From the NCBI RefSeq assembly GCF_004564075.1, contig NZ_CP038256.1:2666001-2730000 (forward strand): DNA of 64,000 nucleotides. The letters run 5' to 3'. Source of the DNA: Microbacterium sediminis (GTDB lineage: Bacteria > Actinomycetota > Actinomycetes > Actinomycetales > Microbacteriaceae). A model generated the notes under the pieces. That model did no database searches. It was not told the origin of the DNA and saw nothing but the letters and a program-made list of their open reading frames with translations. The position numbers were made by a program, and so were the translations under genes. Positions 26,494 to 35,458 of this stretch are shown here, piece after piece; within the stretch, counting starts at the first letter, position 1, and every line of letters starts with the position of its first letter.

Positions 26494-27720
26494 TCAGGCG
26501 CGGCGCTCCAGGGCGCGGCCGACGGCCGCGGCGGCGATCGCGAGGAGCGTGACGCCCGCCATGCCGATCACGGTCGGCAGCGCGGTGCCGCTGCCCCACA
26601 GGCCCCCGATCGGCGAGACGACCGCCGCCACGCCGAACTGGAACAGGCCCAGCGCGGCGGAGCCCGCGCCCGCGGCGATCGCGGCCCGCCGCAGGGTGAG
26701 GGCGGATCCGTTGCTCATGCCCATGGCGCAGCCCGCCTCGAAGACGCACGTGAGCACGATCCACGCCCACAGCGACAGGCCGCCGGCCAGGGTGATCGCC
26801 ACGAGCGCCAGCGCGCTGACAAGCGAGAGCCCCTGCCCGATCCGGATCATCGCGTGCGCGCCGTGGCGGCGCACGAGGCGTCCGTTGAGCAGGCCGCCGA
26901 GGACGAAGGCGATCGAACTGGCGACGAACGTGAGCGAGTACACGAGCGTCGACTCGCCCAGCACCCGCTGCACCACGAACGACGACGAGCCGAAGTACAC
27001 CATCATCGCGCCGTACGACAGGGCGTAGGCGAGCGCGAAGCCGAGGAAGGCGCCGTCGCGGGCGAGCAGCCCGAGGTTGCGCAGCAGCGCGCCGATCCGC
27101 GCCGGGTGCCGGCGCTCGCGGGGCAGGCTCTCGGGGATGCACAGCAGCGCGACGACGAACATCGCCGTCGCCACGGTCGCCAGGCCGACCAGCGCCAGGC
27201 GCCAGCCGCCCCACTGCGTGAGCACGGCGCCGAGCGGGCTGCCGAACACCGGCCCGAGGCCCATCATCGCGATGAGGATGCTGATGCCGCGGGCCGCCCG
27301 CTCGCCCTGCTCGAGGTCGGCGACGATCGCCCGGGCCAGCGCGGCACCGACCGATCCCGTGAGCCCCTGGAGCAGCCGCAGCGCGATGAGCCACTCGATC
27401 GTGGGCGCGGCGGAGGCGGCGAACCCGACGAGCGAGAACAGGCCCAGGGCGATGACCAGCGTGCGGCGGCGGCCGAGGGCGTCGGAGACGGTGCCCACCG
27501 CGAACTGCCCCCCGGCCGCGCCGATGAGGAACGCCGTGAGCGTGAGCTGCACGGCCGCCTCGGTGATGCCGAGATCGGCCTGCAGGCTCGGGAACGACGG
27601 CAGGTAGAGGTCGGTCGAGACGGCGCCGGCCATGCCGACGAAGCCGAGCGCGGCGATCAGTCCCGGGGTGAGGCCCGGGCGGGTCGCCGCGCCCGGACCG
27701 TCAGCCGACGCGGGTGTCAT
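26494..27720 (-). CDS. MFS exporter, Bcr/CflA type
   Basis: A 408-residue major facilitator protein with about 12 segments, of the Bcr/CflA drug exporter group: S-T-D-L-Y-L-P-S-F-P-S-L-Q after the first helix, and G-T-V-S-D-A-L-G-R-R-R in the loop after helix 2. Its start overlaps the end of the upstream ABC ATPase gene by 20 bases, so it is the last gene of the aromatic importer operon. An exporter cotranscribed with an importer could relieve phenolic toxicity. That is inference. Confidence 0.83.
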   Translation of the reverse strand: MTPASADGPGAATRPGLTPGLIAALGFVGMAGAVSTDLYLPSFPSLQADLGITEAAVQLTLTAFLIGAAGGQFAVGTVSDALGRRRTLVIALGLFSLVGFAASAAPTIEWLIALRLLQGLTGSVGAALARAIVADLEQGERAARGISILIAMMGLGPVFGSPLGAVLTQWGGWRLALVGLATVATAMFVVALLCIPESLPRERRHPARIGALLRNLGLLARDGAFLGFALAYALSYGAMMVYFGSSSFVVQRVLGESTLVYSLTFVASSIAFVLGGLLNGRLVRRHGAHAMIRIGQGLSLVSALALVAITLAGGLSLWAWIVLTCVFEAGCAMGMSNGSALTLRRAAIAAGAGSAALGLFQFGVAAVVSPIGGLWGSGTALPTVIGMAGVTLLAIAAAAVGRALERRA

Positions 27721-28561
27721 CCGGGCGGAAGCCCTGCTTCGCGAGCTGGATCTGCTCGTACACGTGGTGGCGCAGCTCGGTGAATCGCGGCAGCGCGCGC
27801 GTCTCGAGCTGATCGCGCTGCTCGGGCAGGTCGATCACGAGGTCTTCCTGCACCACGGTGGGCGACGAGGAGAGGATGATCACGCGGGTGCCGAGGTAGA
27901 CCGACTCGTCGATGTCGTGCGTGACGAACAGCACCGTCACGCCCAGGCGCTCGCGGATCGAGCGGACGAGGTCCTCCAGGTCGGCGCGGGTCTGCGCGTC
28001 GACCGCGGCGAAGGGCTCGTCCATGAGCAGCACCTCGGGCTGGTACGCGATCGCGCGGGCGATCGCCACGCGCTGCTGCATGCCGCCCGACAGCTGCCAC
28101 GGGTACTGCCGCGCCGCGTGGGTCAGACCCACGCTCTCGAGCGCCTCGGCCACGAGCTCGCGGCGCTTGGCCTTCGCGACGCCCGCGTTCTTCAGCGGCA
28201 GCTCGACGTTGTCGGCCACGCGCAGCCAGGGGAACAGCGAGCGGCCGTACTCCTGGAACACGACGGCCATCTTCTTCGGCGGACCGGTGACCTTCTTGCC
28301 GTCGAGCGTGACCGTGCCGCTGGTCGGCTCCAGCAGGCCGGCGATGCACTTCAGCAGCGTCGTCTTGCCGGAGCCCGACGGCCCCACCAGGCACACGAGC
28401 TCGTTCTTGCCGAGGTCGAAGGTGAGGTCGCGCACGGCCTCGATGCCGCCGCCGTCGGTCTCGTACACCTTCTTCACGCCGCGGACCGAGAGCAGCGCCT
28501 CGCCCTCCGGCAGCGTGCGGCCCTTGCCCAGGCCGGCGGTGATGTCGATGTCAGGAGCCAT
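27701..28561 (-). CDS. ABC importer ATPase (SsuB/TauB type)
   Basis: A 286-residue ABC ATPase of the nitrate/sulfonate/taurine group. Walker A is G-P-S-G-S-G-K-T-T-L-L-K, the signature L-S-G-G-M-Q-Q-R, and Walker B V-L-L-M-D-E-P-F-A-A-V-D. The next domain has the family D-x-D-E-S-V-Y-L segment. It overlaps the preceding permease by 11 bases and the following MFS gene by 20. It probably powers uptake of an aromatic acid, judging from the neighbouring phenylpropanoid genes, though sulfonate uptake cannot be excluded. Confidence 0.88.
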   Translation of the reverse strand: MAPDIDITAGLGKGRTLPEGEALLSVRGVKKVYETDGGGIEAVRDLTFDLGKNELVCLVGPSGSGKTTLLKCIAGLLEPTSGTVTLDGKKVTGPPKKMAVVFQEYGRSLFPWLRVADNVELPLKNAGVAKAKRRELVAEALESVGLTHAARQYPWQLSGGMQQRVAIARAIAYQPEVLLMDEPFAAVDAQTRADLEDLVRSIRERLGVTVLFVTHDIDESVYLGTRVIILSSSPTVVQEDLVIDLPEQRDQLETRALPRFTELRHHVYEQIQLAKQGFRPDDTRVG

Positions 28562-29327
28562 TCTCGATGTCCTTCAGTCCGTAGTACCAGCGCAGGAGGC
28601 GGCGCTCGACGAGCTTGAACAGCATCGAGACCGCGAAACCGATGAGTCCCAGCAGCACGATGCCCGACCACATCGGGGCGATCGCGAACCGGCGCTGGAA
28701 CTCGATGATGGAGAAGCCCAGACCGGACGACGAGAAGAACATCTCGCTGATCACCATGAGGATGATCCCGATCGGCAGGGCCTGGCGCACGCCCGCGAGG
28801 ATCTGCGGGGCGGCGGAGGGGACCACCTGGTAGCGCAGGCGGTTGAACCCGGAGATGCCGTAGGAGCGGCTGGTCTCGGTCTGCACGGAGTCGGCGGCGC
28901 GCACGCCCTCGATCGTGTTCAGCAGCACCGGCCAGATCGCGCCCAGCACGATCACGGCGACCTTCATCTCGTCGCCGACGCCGATGATCAGGCCGAGGAT
29001 CGGGATGAGGATCGGCGGCGGCACGGCGCGGAAGAACTCGAAGGCGGGCTCGGTGAGCGAGCGCAGCGTGAGGTTGAGGCCGACGCCGAGGCCGATGACG
29101 ATGCCCAGGACGATCGCCAGCGTGGTGCCCACGACGAACCGTCCGAGGCTCGGCAGCACGTCGGTGAGGAGCTTGTCGCCCATCCAGGTGTCGATGAACG
29201 TCGTCACCAGCGGCACGGGCTTCGGCACGAACGGGCTCGTCGAGCCCTGCGACAGCACCCACCACAGCGCGATGAGGACCAGGGGCAGGCCGAGCGCGTA
29301 CGCCACGGCGACCAGCGGCTTGCGCAT
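28551..29327 (-). CDS. ABC importer permease 2
   Basis: A 258-residue membrane permease of the SsuC/TauC type, with about six helices and the E-A-A-like coupling loop (R-S-Y-G-I-S-G-F-N-R-L-R-Y-Q-V-V-P-S-A-A-P). The ATG overlaps the stop of the other permease (ATGA). With two different permeases the importer is probably a heterodimer. Confidence 0.87.
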   Translation of the reverse strand: MRKPLVAVAYALGLPLVLIALWWVLSQGSTSPFVPKPVPLVTTFIDTWMGDKLLTDVLPSLGRFVVGTTLAIVLGIVIGLGVGLNLTLRSLTEPAFEFFRAVPPPILIPILGLIIGVGDEMKVAVIVLGAIWPVLLNTIEGVRAADSVQTETSRSYGISGFNRLRYQVVPSAAPQILAGVRQALPIGIILMVISEMFFSSSGLGFSIIEFQRRFAIAPMWSGIVLLGLIGFAVSMLFKLVERRLLRWYYGLKDIENGS

Positions 29328-30169
29328 CACGCCTCCCCTCGAACGGACTGGTGCCACGACAGCAGGCGGCGCTCCCCGAACCGCACCGCGAGGTTGATGA
29401 TCACGCCGAGCAGCCCGGTCGCGATCACGAGCGCATAGGTGGACTCGTAGAGGCCGGCGTCGCGCGAGAGCGCGACCTCGCGGCCGAGCCCGGCCAGGTC
29501 GCCGCCGATGACGAGCTCGGCGGTGATCGTGAGGATCAGCGCCACCGCCGACGCGAGACGGACGCCCGTGACCAGGTACGGCAGCATCGTGGGGAACACG
29601 ACGTCGCGCACCCGCTGGATCCACGAGAACCCGTAGCTGCGGGCCGTCGCCATGGCGACCGAGTCGACGTCGGCGACGCCGTAGAGCACCTGCACGAAGA
29701 TCTGCCAGAACGCCCCGTACACGACGATCAGCAGGCTCTGCTGCAGCGGCACCGCGAACACGAGGGTCGCGAGCGGGATCAGGCCCACCGACGGGATCGG
29801 CCGGAGGAACTCGACCGTCGACCGGGTCAGGCGCGTCAGGAACGGCGAGAGCCCGATGACGACGCCGAGCGGTGCGGCGATGAGGAAGGCGATGAGCATG
29901 CCGAGCGCCCACGTGCCGACGGTGGCGCCCACCGCCGACCAGAAGCCGGTCAGCGTGGCGTTCACGCCCAGCTGCGCCAGCGCGGCCGTCGCCGGCGGGA
30001 AGTACCGCGGATCGATGATCCCGGTGCGCGAGACGATCTCCCACACCGCGAGGAGGATCAGGATTCCGGCGAGGCCGAGGAGCAGGCGGCGGGGCCTGTA
30101 GGCCCGCCGCCTGCTCCGGCGCTGCGCCGTCTGGACGACACGGGTGACCGTGTCGGGTGCAGCAGTCAC
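29327..30169 (-). CDS. ABC importer permease 1
   Basis: A 280-residue permease related to permease 2, with an arginine-rich N-terminus (Q-R-R-S-R-R-R-A-Y-R-P-R-R) before the first helix and the coupling loop A-R-S-Y-G-F-S-W-I-Q-R-V-R-D-V-V-F-P. The start is GTG at 30169, with a weak GGAG upstream. It follows the binding-protein gene by 35 bases. Confidence 0.86.
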   Translation of the reverse strand: MTAAPDTVTRVVQTAQRRSRRRAYRPRRLLLGLAGILILLAVWEIVSRTGIIDPRYFPPATAALAQLGVNATLTGFWSAVGATVGTWALGMLIAFLIAAPLGVVIGLSPFLTRLTRSTVEFLRPIPSVGLIPLATLVFAVPLQQSLLIVVYGAFWQIFVQVLYGVADVDSVAMATARSYGFSWIQRVRDVVFPTMLPYLVTGVRLASAVALILTITAELVIGGDLAGLGREVALSRDAGLYESTYALVIATGLLGVIINLAVRFGERRLLSWHQSVRGEA

Positions 30170-30204
30170 GTCGACATGCTCCGTTCGGGTCGAGCGGGCG
30201 GGTG

Positions 30205-31197
30205 TTACTCGGCGATCACGACGTCGAGGTCGGGCTCGCTCTCGATGAAGCCGTACTCGGCGGCCAGCGCGCTGAGGTCGGTGATGACCTGCGGGTCGAG
30301 CTCGCCCGAGAGGCGCTCGAGGCGCAGCTCGAGGGCCGTGGCCTCCGGCATGCCGGTGAACTCCGCGATGACGGCGGCGAAGCCCTCCGGGTCGCCGTTG
30401 ACGGTCTCGAGCACGTCGGTGATCGCCGAGCGCCACTTCTCGAGCGTCTCGGTGTCCTCGACGACCGCGCCGGAGGCGAAGGTCACCATCGTGGGCAGGC
30501 CCGGCAGCGAGTTCTGGTTGGGGTAGCCGACGACCGTGTACTCCTCGGGCTGCGTGAGCGCGCCGCCCAGGAACGGCTCGGGGATCCACACGGCGTCGAC
30601 GTTGCCGGCGTCGAGCTGCGCGAGCGCGTCGGGGAACGCGATCTCCGAGAAGTTCACCGCGTCGGGGTCGCCGCCGTCCTGGGCCACCGAGTCCTTGATC
30701 GTCAGGTCGCCCTGGGTGTTGACGGCGTTGACCGAGACGGTCTTGCCCTCCAGGTCGGCCCAGGTCGTGATGCCCGAGTCGGCCTTCGCGACGACGGCGT
30801 TGATGTCGTCGCCCTCCTCGAGCGAGAACGAGTAGCCGCTGGTGATGCGCACGTCGATGCCCTGGCTCGCGGCGGTGAGCACCGAGAGCGGGTTGCCGAC
30901 GCCGAAGTCGATCTGGCCGGTCGAGACGGCGGGCAGCATGGCGGCGCCGCCCTGGGCGATCGAGGTCTCGACGTCGAGGCCGTGCTCTTCGAAGATCCCG
31001 TTCTGGATGCCGTACTCCACGGCCGCGGAGGGGGCGATCGTGAGCAGGCCGACGGTGATGGGGGTGAGCTCCTCGGAGCCGCCGCCGGCGGACTCACTGG
31101 GGGCGCCGCCGCTGGGCGAGCCGGAGCTGCAGGAGGCGAGAAGGAGGCCGGCCGCCGCGAGGGCGCCGATCGTTGCTGCGATACGGAAACGAGCCAT
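30205..31197 (-). CDS. ABC substrate-binding lipoprotein
   Basis: A 330-residue lipoprotein with a signal peptide ending L-L-L-A-S-C (lipidated cysteine near residue 23), then an SsuA/NMT1-type solute-binding fold (V-G-L-L-T-I-A-P-S-A-A-V-E-Y-G-I-Q-N-G-I-F-type start). This family binds sulfonates, nitrate or aromatic acids. Placement between the phenylpropanoid MarR gene and the permeases argues for hydroxycinnamates or related acids. It has an AAAGGAG site and a palindrome 57 bases upstream. Confidence 0.87.
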   Translation of the reverse strand: MARFRIAATIGALAAAGLLLASCSSGSPSGGAPSESAGGGSEELTPITVGLLTIAPSAAVEYGIQNGIFEEHGLDVETSIAQGGAAMLPAVSTGQIDFGVGNPLSVLTAASQGIDVRITSGYSFSLEEGDDINAVVAKADSGITTWADLEGKTVSVNAVNTQGDLTIKDSVAQDGGDPDAVNFSEIAFPDALAQLDAGNVDAVWIPEPFLGGALTQPEEYTVVGYPNQNSLPGLPTMVTFASGAVVEDTETLEKWRSAITDVLETVNGDPEGFAAVIAEFTGMPEATALELRLERLSGELDPQVITDLSALAAEYGFIESEPDLDVVIAE

Positions 31198-31253
31198 GGC
31201 TCAGAAACTCCTTTGTGACTGAGAGCACCCGCTGGTTGCGGGCCGGGTGCGTT

Positions 31254-31277
31254 CATTCAACGACAACACGTTGAATG
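31254..31277. promoter_or_regulatory. Putative MarR operator upstream of ABC importer
   Basis: CATTCAACG and CGTTGAATG form a perfect dyad with 9-base arms and a 6-base centre (ACAACA), 57 bases before the binding-protein start. The half-site CGTTGA recurs at 31794-31799 in the divergent marR-SDR promoter. Confidence 0.55.
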
Positions 31278-31323
31278 TGTCAATGATTGTGATCGCCCGG
31301 TGACCTTCGGCGATCCGCGCGGG

Positions 31324-31758
31324 TCAGGCGGGGAACGCGACCCGGTCGATGAGCTTGCGCAGCATGGCGCGCTCGGCGTCGTCGAGCACCCCGAAGACCT
31401 CGCGCTCGGCCTGGCGCACGCGTGCGCCCGCGGTCGCGAACAGCCGCGCCCCGTCGACCGTGGCGGTGACGACCTTCGCGCGGCGATCGCTGGGATCGGT
31501 CTCGCGCTCGACGAGGCCGCGCGACTGCAGGTCGTCGACGAGCGCCACCACCTGACTGGGGTCGAGCCGGAGGTACTCCGCGATCTCGCGCTGCGAGGGC
31601 CGGTGGTCGCTCAGCGCCAGGGCGAGCACCGAGTACGAGCGCGGCTTGAGACCGAACGGCCGCAGCGCGGCGGAGGCGGCCTCGAGCGAGACGGCGTTGG
31701 CGCGCGCGAGAAGGAAACTCAGGTCGTCGATGACCGCGCCCATTGTCGTCTGCGCCAT
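31324..31758 (-). CDS. MarR-family regulator (CouR/PhdR-like)
   Basis: A 144-residue MarR protein with the central winged helix (Q-R-E-I-A-E-Y-L-R-L-D-P-S-Q-V-V-A-L-V-D-D-L recognition region, then D-R-R-A-K wing). It is divergent from the phenylpropanoid beta-oxidation operon. In Rhodococcus jostii CouR and Corynebacterium glutamicum PhdR, MarR repressors control the matching gene sets and respond to hydroxycinnamoyl-CoA. TATCGT ends 6 nt before the ATG, so the mRNA is probably leaderless. Confidence 0.85.
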   Translation of the reverse strand: MAQTTMGAVIDDLSFLLARANAVSLEAASAALRPFGLKPRSYSVLALALSDHRPSQREIAEYLRLDPSQVVALVDDLQSRGLVERETDPSDRRAKVVTATVDGARLFATAGARVRQAEREVFGVLDDAERAMLRKLIDRVAFPA

Positions 31759-31788
31759 ACGAAGACGATACCCTTCCACGCCCCGGGA

Positions 31789-31824
31789 TCAATCGTTGAC
31801 ATTCTCAAGGGAATGCGCTGTCAT
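31789..31824 (+). promoter_or_regulatory. marR/SDR divergent promoter with dyad
   Basis: TTGACA (31796-31801) is followed after 17 bases by TGTCAT (31819-31824), a likely promoter for the phenylpropanoid operon. A small dyad, TCAA-TCG-TTGA (31789-31799), overlaps both this -35 box and the -35 box (TTGATC) of the opposite marR promoter, a good place for autorepression. Confidence 0.5.
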
Positions 31825-31870
31825 GGTCACGGCCACGGAAGCGTGGATCTGATCACGAGGGAGTGTCTCC

Positions 31871-32797
31871 ATGTCGCTGCAGGGCAAAGTCGCCATCGTC
31901 ACCGGTTCGGGCCGCGGGCTCGGCCTGGCCTACGCCCAGGAGCTGGCGCGCCAGGGCGCGTCGGTGATCATCAACGACGTCGACGAGGCCACCGCCGCCG
32001 AGGCCGTTGCCTCGATCGAGCAGGCGGGCGGCACCGCGAGCGCCGTCGTCGCGCCGGTCGGCCCCACCGAGACGGCCAAGAAGCTCGTCGACGCCGCCTA
32101 CGACACCTACGGCGGCCTCGACATCGTCGTGACGAACGCCGGCGTGCTGCGTGACACCGTGACGTGGAAGATGAGCGACGAGGACTTCGACCTCGTCATC
32201 AACGTGCACCTGCGCGGCACGTTCACCGTGGTGCGCGAGGCGGCCACCCGCATGCGCGAGGCCGGCACCCCCGGCCGCATCATCTGCATCGGCTCGCCCA
32301 CCGGTCAGCGCGGCAACTTCGGCCAGACCAACTACGCCGCCGCCAAGGCCGGCATCGCCGGCATGGTGCGCACGTGGGCGCTGGAGTTCAAGAAGGCCGG
32401 CATCACCGCCAACGTCGTCATCCCCGTGGCCGCCACGGCGATGACCGCGACGGTCCCCTACTTCGCCGCCGCCGTCGAGGCCGACGCGAAGGGCGAGCCC
32501 ATGCCGTCGTTCTTCCGCCACGACCTCGGCTTCGGCACCGCCGCCGACGTCGCCGGGCTCATCGCCTACCTCGCCTCGGACGAGGCGTCCGGCATCACGG
32601 GTCAGGCGATCGGCATCGGCGGCGACCGCCTGCAGCTGTGGTCGCACCCCGAGCCCGTCGCCACGGCGTATCGCGACGGCGGCTGGACCTACGAGTCGCT
32701 GCGCGAGGGCTTCGCCGAGGCCGTCGGCGAGCTGCAGAGCGTGGGCGAGACGTTCCCGCCGCTGCCCGAGGAGCTGCAGCCCCGCCCCCAGGCCTGA
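31871..32797 (+). CDS. SDR, 3-hydroxyacyl-CoA dehydrogenase (PhdB/CouN-like)
   Basis: A 308-residue short-chain dehydrogenase with T-G-S-G-R-G-L-G-L near residue 14, N-A-G-V-L and the catalytic S plus Y-A-A-A-K. It is longer than a typical 250-residue SDR, with an extra C-terminal segment. By comparison with the phd and cou clusters it would oxidise the beta-hydroxy phenylpropionyl-CoA made by the hydratase to the beta-keto-CoA. It is the first gene of a colinear run of five. Confidence 0.82.
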   Translation: MSLQGKVAIVTGSGRGLGLAYAQELARQGASVIINDVDEATAAEAVASIEQAGGTASAVVAPVGPTETAKKLVDAAYDTYGGLDIVVTNAGVLRDTVTWKMSDEDFDLVINVHLRGTFTVVREAATRMREAGTPGRIICIGSPTGQRGNFGQTNYAAAKAGIAGMVRTWALEFKKAGITANVVIPVAATAMTATVPYFAAAVEADAKGEPMPSFFRHDLGFGTAADVAGLIAYLASDEASGITGQAIGIGGDRLQLWSHPEPVATAYRDGGWTYESLREGFAEAVGELQSVGETFPPLPEELQPRPQA

Positions 32798-32825
32798 TCC
32801 TTCACGTGAGCAACGGAGCCACACG

Positions 32826-33707
32826 ATGACCCGCTACGAAACCGCCATCGACCTCGCGGCGATCGACGCGATCGACGTGCACGTGCACATCGAGGTCGAC
32901 GATCACGGCCACTCGTCGCTTCCCGCCGACCTGCAGGAGGCCGCGTCGAAGTACTTCCGCGCCGACGGGCCGCGCCCCGACATCGACGGCGTGGCCGAGT
33001 ACTACCGCAGCCGGCGCATGGCGGCGGTGGTGTTCACGGTCGACGCGACGACGAACTTCGGCCACGCGCCGCTCTCGATGGACGAGATCGTCGACGGCGC
33101 CGCCCGTCACGCCGACGTGCTGATCCCCTTCGGCTCGGTCGACCCGAACCGCGAGGACGCGCTGGACGAGACCCTGCGGCTCATCGATCGCGGCGTGCGG
33201 GGCTTCAAGTTCCACCCCACGGTGCAGGCCTTCCGTCCCGACGACGAGCGCTTCGCCGCGCAGTACAAGGCGATCGAGGACGCGGGGCTCGTGGCGCTGT
33301 TCCACACGGGTCAGACGGGGATCGGCGCCGGCATGCCCGGCGGCCGGGGCATGCGGCTGTCGCTGTCGAACCCCATGTATCTCGACGCCGTGGCCGCGGA
33401 CTTCCCCGACCTGCAGATCATCATGGCCCACCCGTCGGTGCCGTGGCAGGACGAGGCCCTGTCGGTCGCCACGCACAAGCACAACACGTGGATCGACCTG
33501 TCGGGGTGGAGCCCGAAGTACTTCCCCAAGGAGCTCGTGCGCTACGCCAACTCCCTCATCAAGGACCGCGTGCTGTTCGGCTCGGACTTCCCGCTCCTCA
33601 CGCCGGACCGGTGGATCGGCGATGCCGAGAAGGCCGAGCTGTTCAAGCCCGAGGTCCTGCCCGGCATCATGAAGGACAACGCGGCGCGGCTGCTGGGGCT
33701 GTCGTGA
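32826..33707 (+). CDS. Amidohydrolase, putative beta-keto-CoA cleavage (CouO/PhdC-like)
   Basis: A 293-residue metal-dependent amidohydrolase of the TIM-barrel type: I-D-V-H-V-H-I-E (metal-binding HxH), F-H-T-G, A-H-P-S and the C-terminal G-S-D-F-P. In the R. jostii cou and C. glutamicum phd pathways the homologous gene is proposed to cleave the aryl beta-keto-acyl-CoA hydrolytically to the aromatic acid (vanillate or 4-hydroxybenzoate) and acetyl-CoA. The neighbours on either side match those clusters in order. The exact reaction is inferred. Confidence 0.8.
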   Translation: MTRYETAIDLAAIDAIDVHVHIEVDDHGHSSLPADLQEAASKYFRADGPRPDIDGVAEYYRSRRMAAVVFTVDATTNFGHAPLSMDEIVDGAARHADVLIPFGSVDPNREDALDETLRLIDRGVRGFKFHPTVQAFRPDDERFAAQYKAIEDAGLVALFHTGQTGIGAGMPGGRGMRLSLSNPMYLDAVAADFPDLQIIMAHPSVPWQDEALSVATHKHNTWIDLSGWSPKYFPKELVRYANSLIKDRVLFGSDFPLLTPDRWIGDAEKAELFKPEVLPGIMKDNAARLLGLS

Positions 33708-34882
33708 CCGAGACGCTCGATCCGGTGCTCGGCCGCTACGGCTTCGACCGGCACCTGAGCGAGCCGGCCCGCGCGGTGCTGGCCGAGATGGTCGCGCAGG
33801 CCGAGTCCCGCATCCGGCCCGTGATGAACGACGCGTGGGAGCGCGCCGTGATGCCCGACGAGGTGCTGGGCACGCTCGTGCCGCTGAACCTCATGGAGCC
33901 CGCCGGCGTCAGCGCCGAGGAGGCGGACTCCAGCATGTTCGCCGGCTTCCGCAGCTTCCACCTGGCGCGCATCGACGCCTCGGTCGCGACGATGTACAAC
34001 GCGCAGGCGGGACTGTTCCGCGCGGTCGCCCGCCACGGGTCCTCGCCCGAGCAGGCCGCGCAGTGGGACCCGAAGGTGCGCCGCTTCGACATGAAGGGCG
34101 TGTTCGCGCTCACCGAGCCCGAGCACGGCTCGGACATCGCGGGAGGCCTGGCCACCCGCGCGCGCCGCGAGGGCGATGAGTGGGTCATCGACGGCGCCAA
34201 GCGCTGGATCGGCGGCGCCGACACGGCCGACGTGATCGCGGTGTTCGCGCGCGACGAGGCCGACGACCAGGTCAAGTGCTTCCTCGTGGACCGTCACGCC
34301 GAGGGCGTCGACATCGAGGTCATCGGCGGCAAGGTGTCGCTGCGCCCCATGCAGAACGCGCACATCACCCTCACGGGGGTGCGGGTGCCCGAGGCGATGC
34401 GCGCGCAGGGCGTGAATTCGTGGCGCGACGTCGCCGCGCTGCTGCGGCGCATGCGCTCGGACGTGGCGTGGATGGCGGCCGGCGTCGCCGCCGGCGCCCT
34501 CGATGCGGCCGTGCGCTACACGCGCGAGCGCACGCAGTTCGGGCGCCCGATCGCGAGCTTCCAGCTCATCCAGGAGAAGCTCGCCCGCATGCTCGGCAAC
34601 GCCGTCTCGTGCGTCGCCCTCACCGTCGCGCTCTCGGCCCACCAGGACGCCGGCGTGTGGAACGACGAGAACTCGGCCCTGGCCAAGATGGTCACCGCCG
34701 AGCGGGCCCGCGAGAACGCCGCGCTGGCCCGCGAGGTGATGGGCGGCAACGGCATCCTGCTCGAGCACGACGCCGCCCGCTTCTTCGCCGACGCCGAGGC
34801 CATCTATTCGTACGAGGGCACCCACGAGGTGAACGCCCTCATCGTCGGGCGCTCGCTCACGGGCGCCTCCGCATTCGTCTGA
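33704..34882 (+). CDS. Acyl-CoA dehydrogenase (PhdD-like)
   Basis: A 392-residue flavin acyl-CoA dehydrogenase close to the glutaryl-CoA dehydrogenase branch. It has the F-A-L-T-E-P-E-H-G-S-D-I flavin/substrate loop, R-T-Q-F-G-R-P-I and the base-bearing Y-E-G-T-H-E-V-N near the C-terminus. The GTG start overlaps the amidohydrolase stop (GTGA). In phenylpropanoid degradation it would desaturate saturated side chains, such as dihydrocinnamoyl-CoA, so that these acids can enter the same route. Confidence 0.86.
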   Translation: MTETLDPVLGRYGFDRHLSEPARAVLAEMVAQAESRIRPVMNDAWERAVMPDEVLGTLVPLNLMEPAGVSAEEADSSMFAGFRSFHLARIDASVATMYNAQAGLFRAVARHGSSPEQAAQWDPKVRRFDMKGVFALTEPEHGSDIAGGLATRARREGDEWVIDGAKRWIGGADTADVIAVFARDEADDQVKCFLVDRHAEGVDIEVIGGKVSLRPMQNAHITLTGVRVPEAMRAQGVNSWRDVAALLRRMRSDVAWMAAGVAAGALDAAVRYTRERTQFGRPIASFQLIQEKLARMLGNAVSCVALTVALSAHQDAGVWNDENSALAKMVTAERARENAALAREVMGGNGILLEHDAARFFADAEAIYSYEGTHEVNALIVGRSLTGASAFV

Positions 34883-34906
34883 ACACCCGATCAAGGAGAA
34901 CAACGC

Positions 34907-35362
34907 ATGACCACCGTTATCGACTACGCCGAGCTCGGCTCCCTCGCCGGCCGCGACCTGGGCTGGAGCGACTGGATGGAGGTCACCCAGGAGCGCGTCA
35001 ACATCTTCGCCGACGCGACCGACGACCACCAGTGGATCCACGTCGACCCGGAGCGCGCCTTCGCCGAGAGCCCGTTCGGCGCCCCCATCGCGCACGGCTT
35101 CCTCACCCTGTCGCTCACGCTGAAGTTCTGGAGCGAGCTGATCGACGTCACGAACGTGACCACCAAGGTCAACTACGGCCTCGACAAGGTCCGCTTCGTC
35201 TCGCCCGTGAAGGTGGGCGACAAGATCCGCATGAACGCGATCGTCGCGGACGTGCAGGAGGTCAAGGGCGGCTGGCAGATCACCGTCGACCAGACCATCG
35301 AGGTCGAGGGCAGCGAGCGTCCCGCCGTGGTCGCGCGCGGCCTGCAGCGCTACTACGCGTAA
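34907..35362 (+). CDS. MaoC-like enoyl-CoA hydratase (PhdE-like)
   Basis: A 151-residue hot-dog-fold hydratase of the MaoC/R-hydratase type. The catalytic D and H are in D-D-H-Q-W-I-H-V-D-P, followed by the conserved P-F-G-A-P-I-A-H-G-F-L-T-L-S-L. It would add water to a cinnamoyl-CoA double bond. An AAGGAGAA ribosome site precedes the ATG, and a strong hairpin follows the stop. Confidence 0.87.
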   Translation: MTTVIDYAELGSLAGRDLGWSDWMEVTQERVNIFADATDDHQWIHVDPERAFAESPFGAPIAHGFLTLSLTLKFWSELIDVTNVTTKVNYGLDKVRFVSPVKVGDKIRMNAIVADVQEVKGGWQITVDQTIEVEGSERPAVVARGLQRYYA

Positions 35363-35373
35363 ACCCCCTTCGG

Positions 35374-35402
35374 GGATCCGGGCCCGACACGGGTCCGGAT
35401 CC
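35374..35402 (+). terminator. Hairpin after the MaoC gene
   Basis: GGATCCGGGCCC and GGGTCCGGATCC pair over 12 bases (one G-T) with a 5-base loop, starting 12 bases after the MaoC stop. It may terminate part of the transcript, reducing expression of the CoA ligase downstream. No U-run follows. Confidence 0.6.
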
Positions 35403-35458
35403 CTCCCCCGGGACATCGACGTCCCCTCCCGAACGTCTCGAAGATGAGGTCACGAGGA

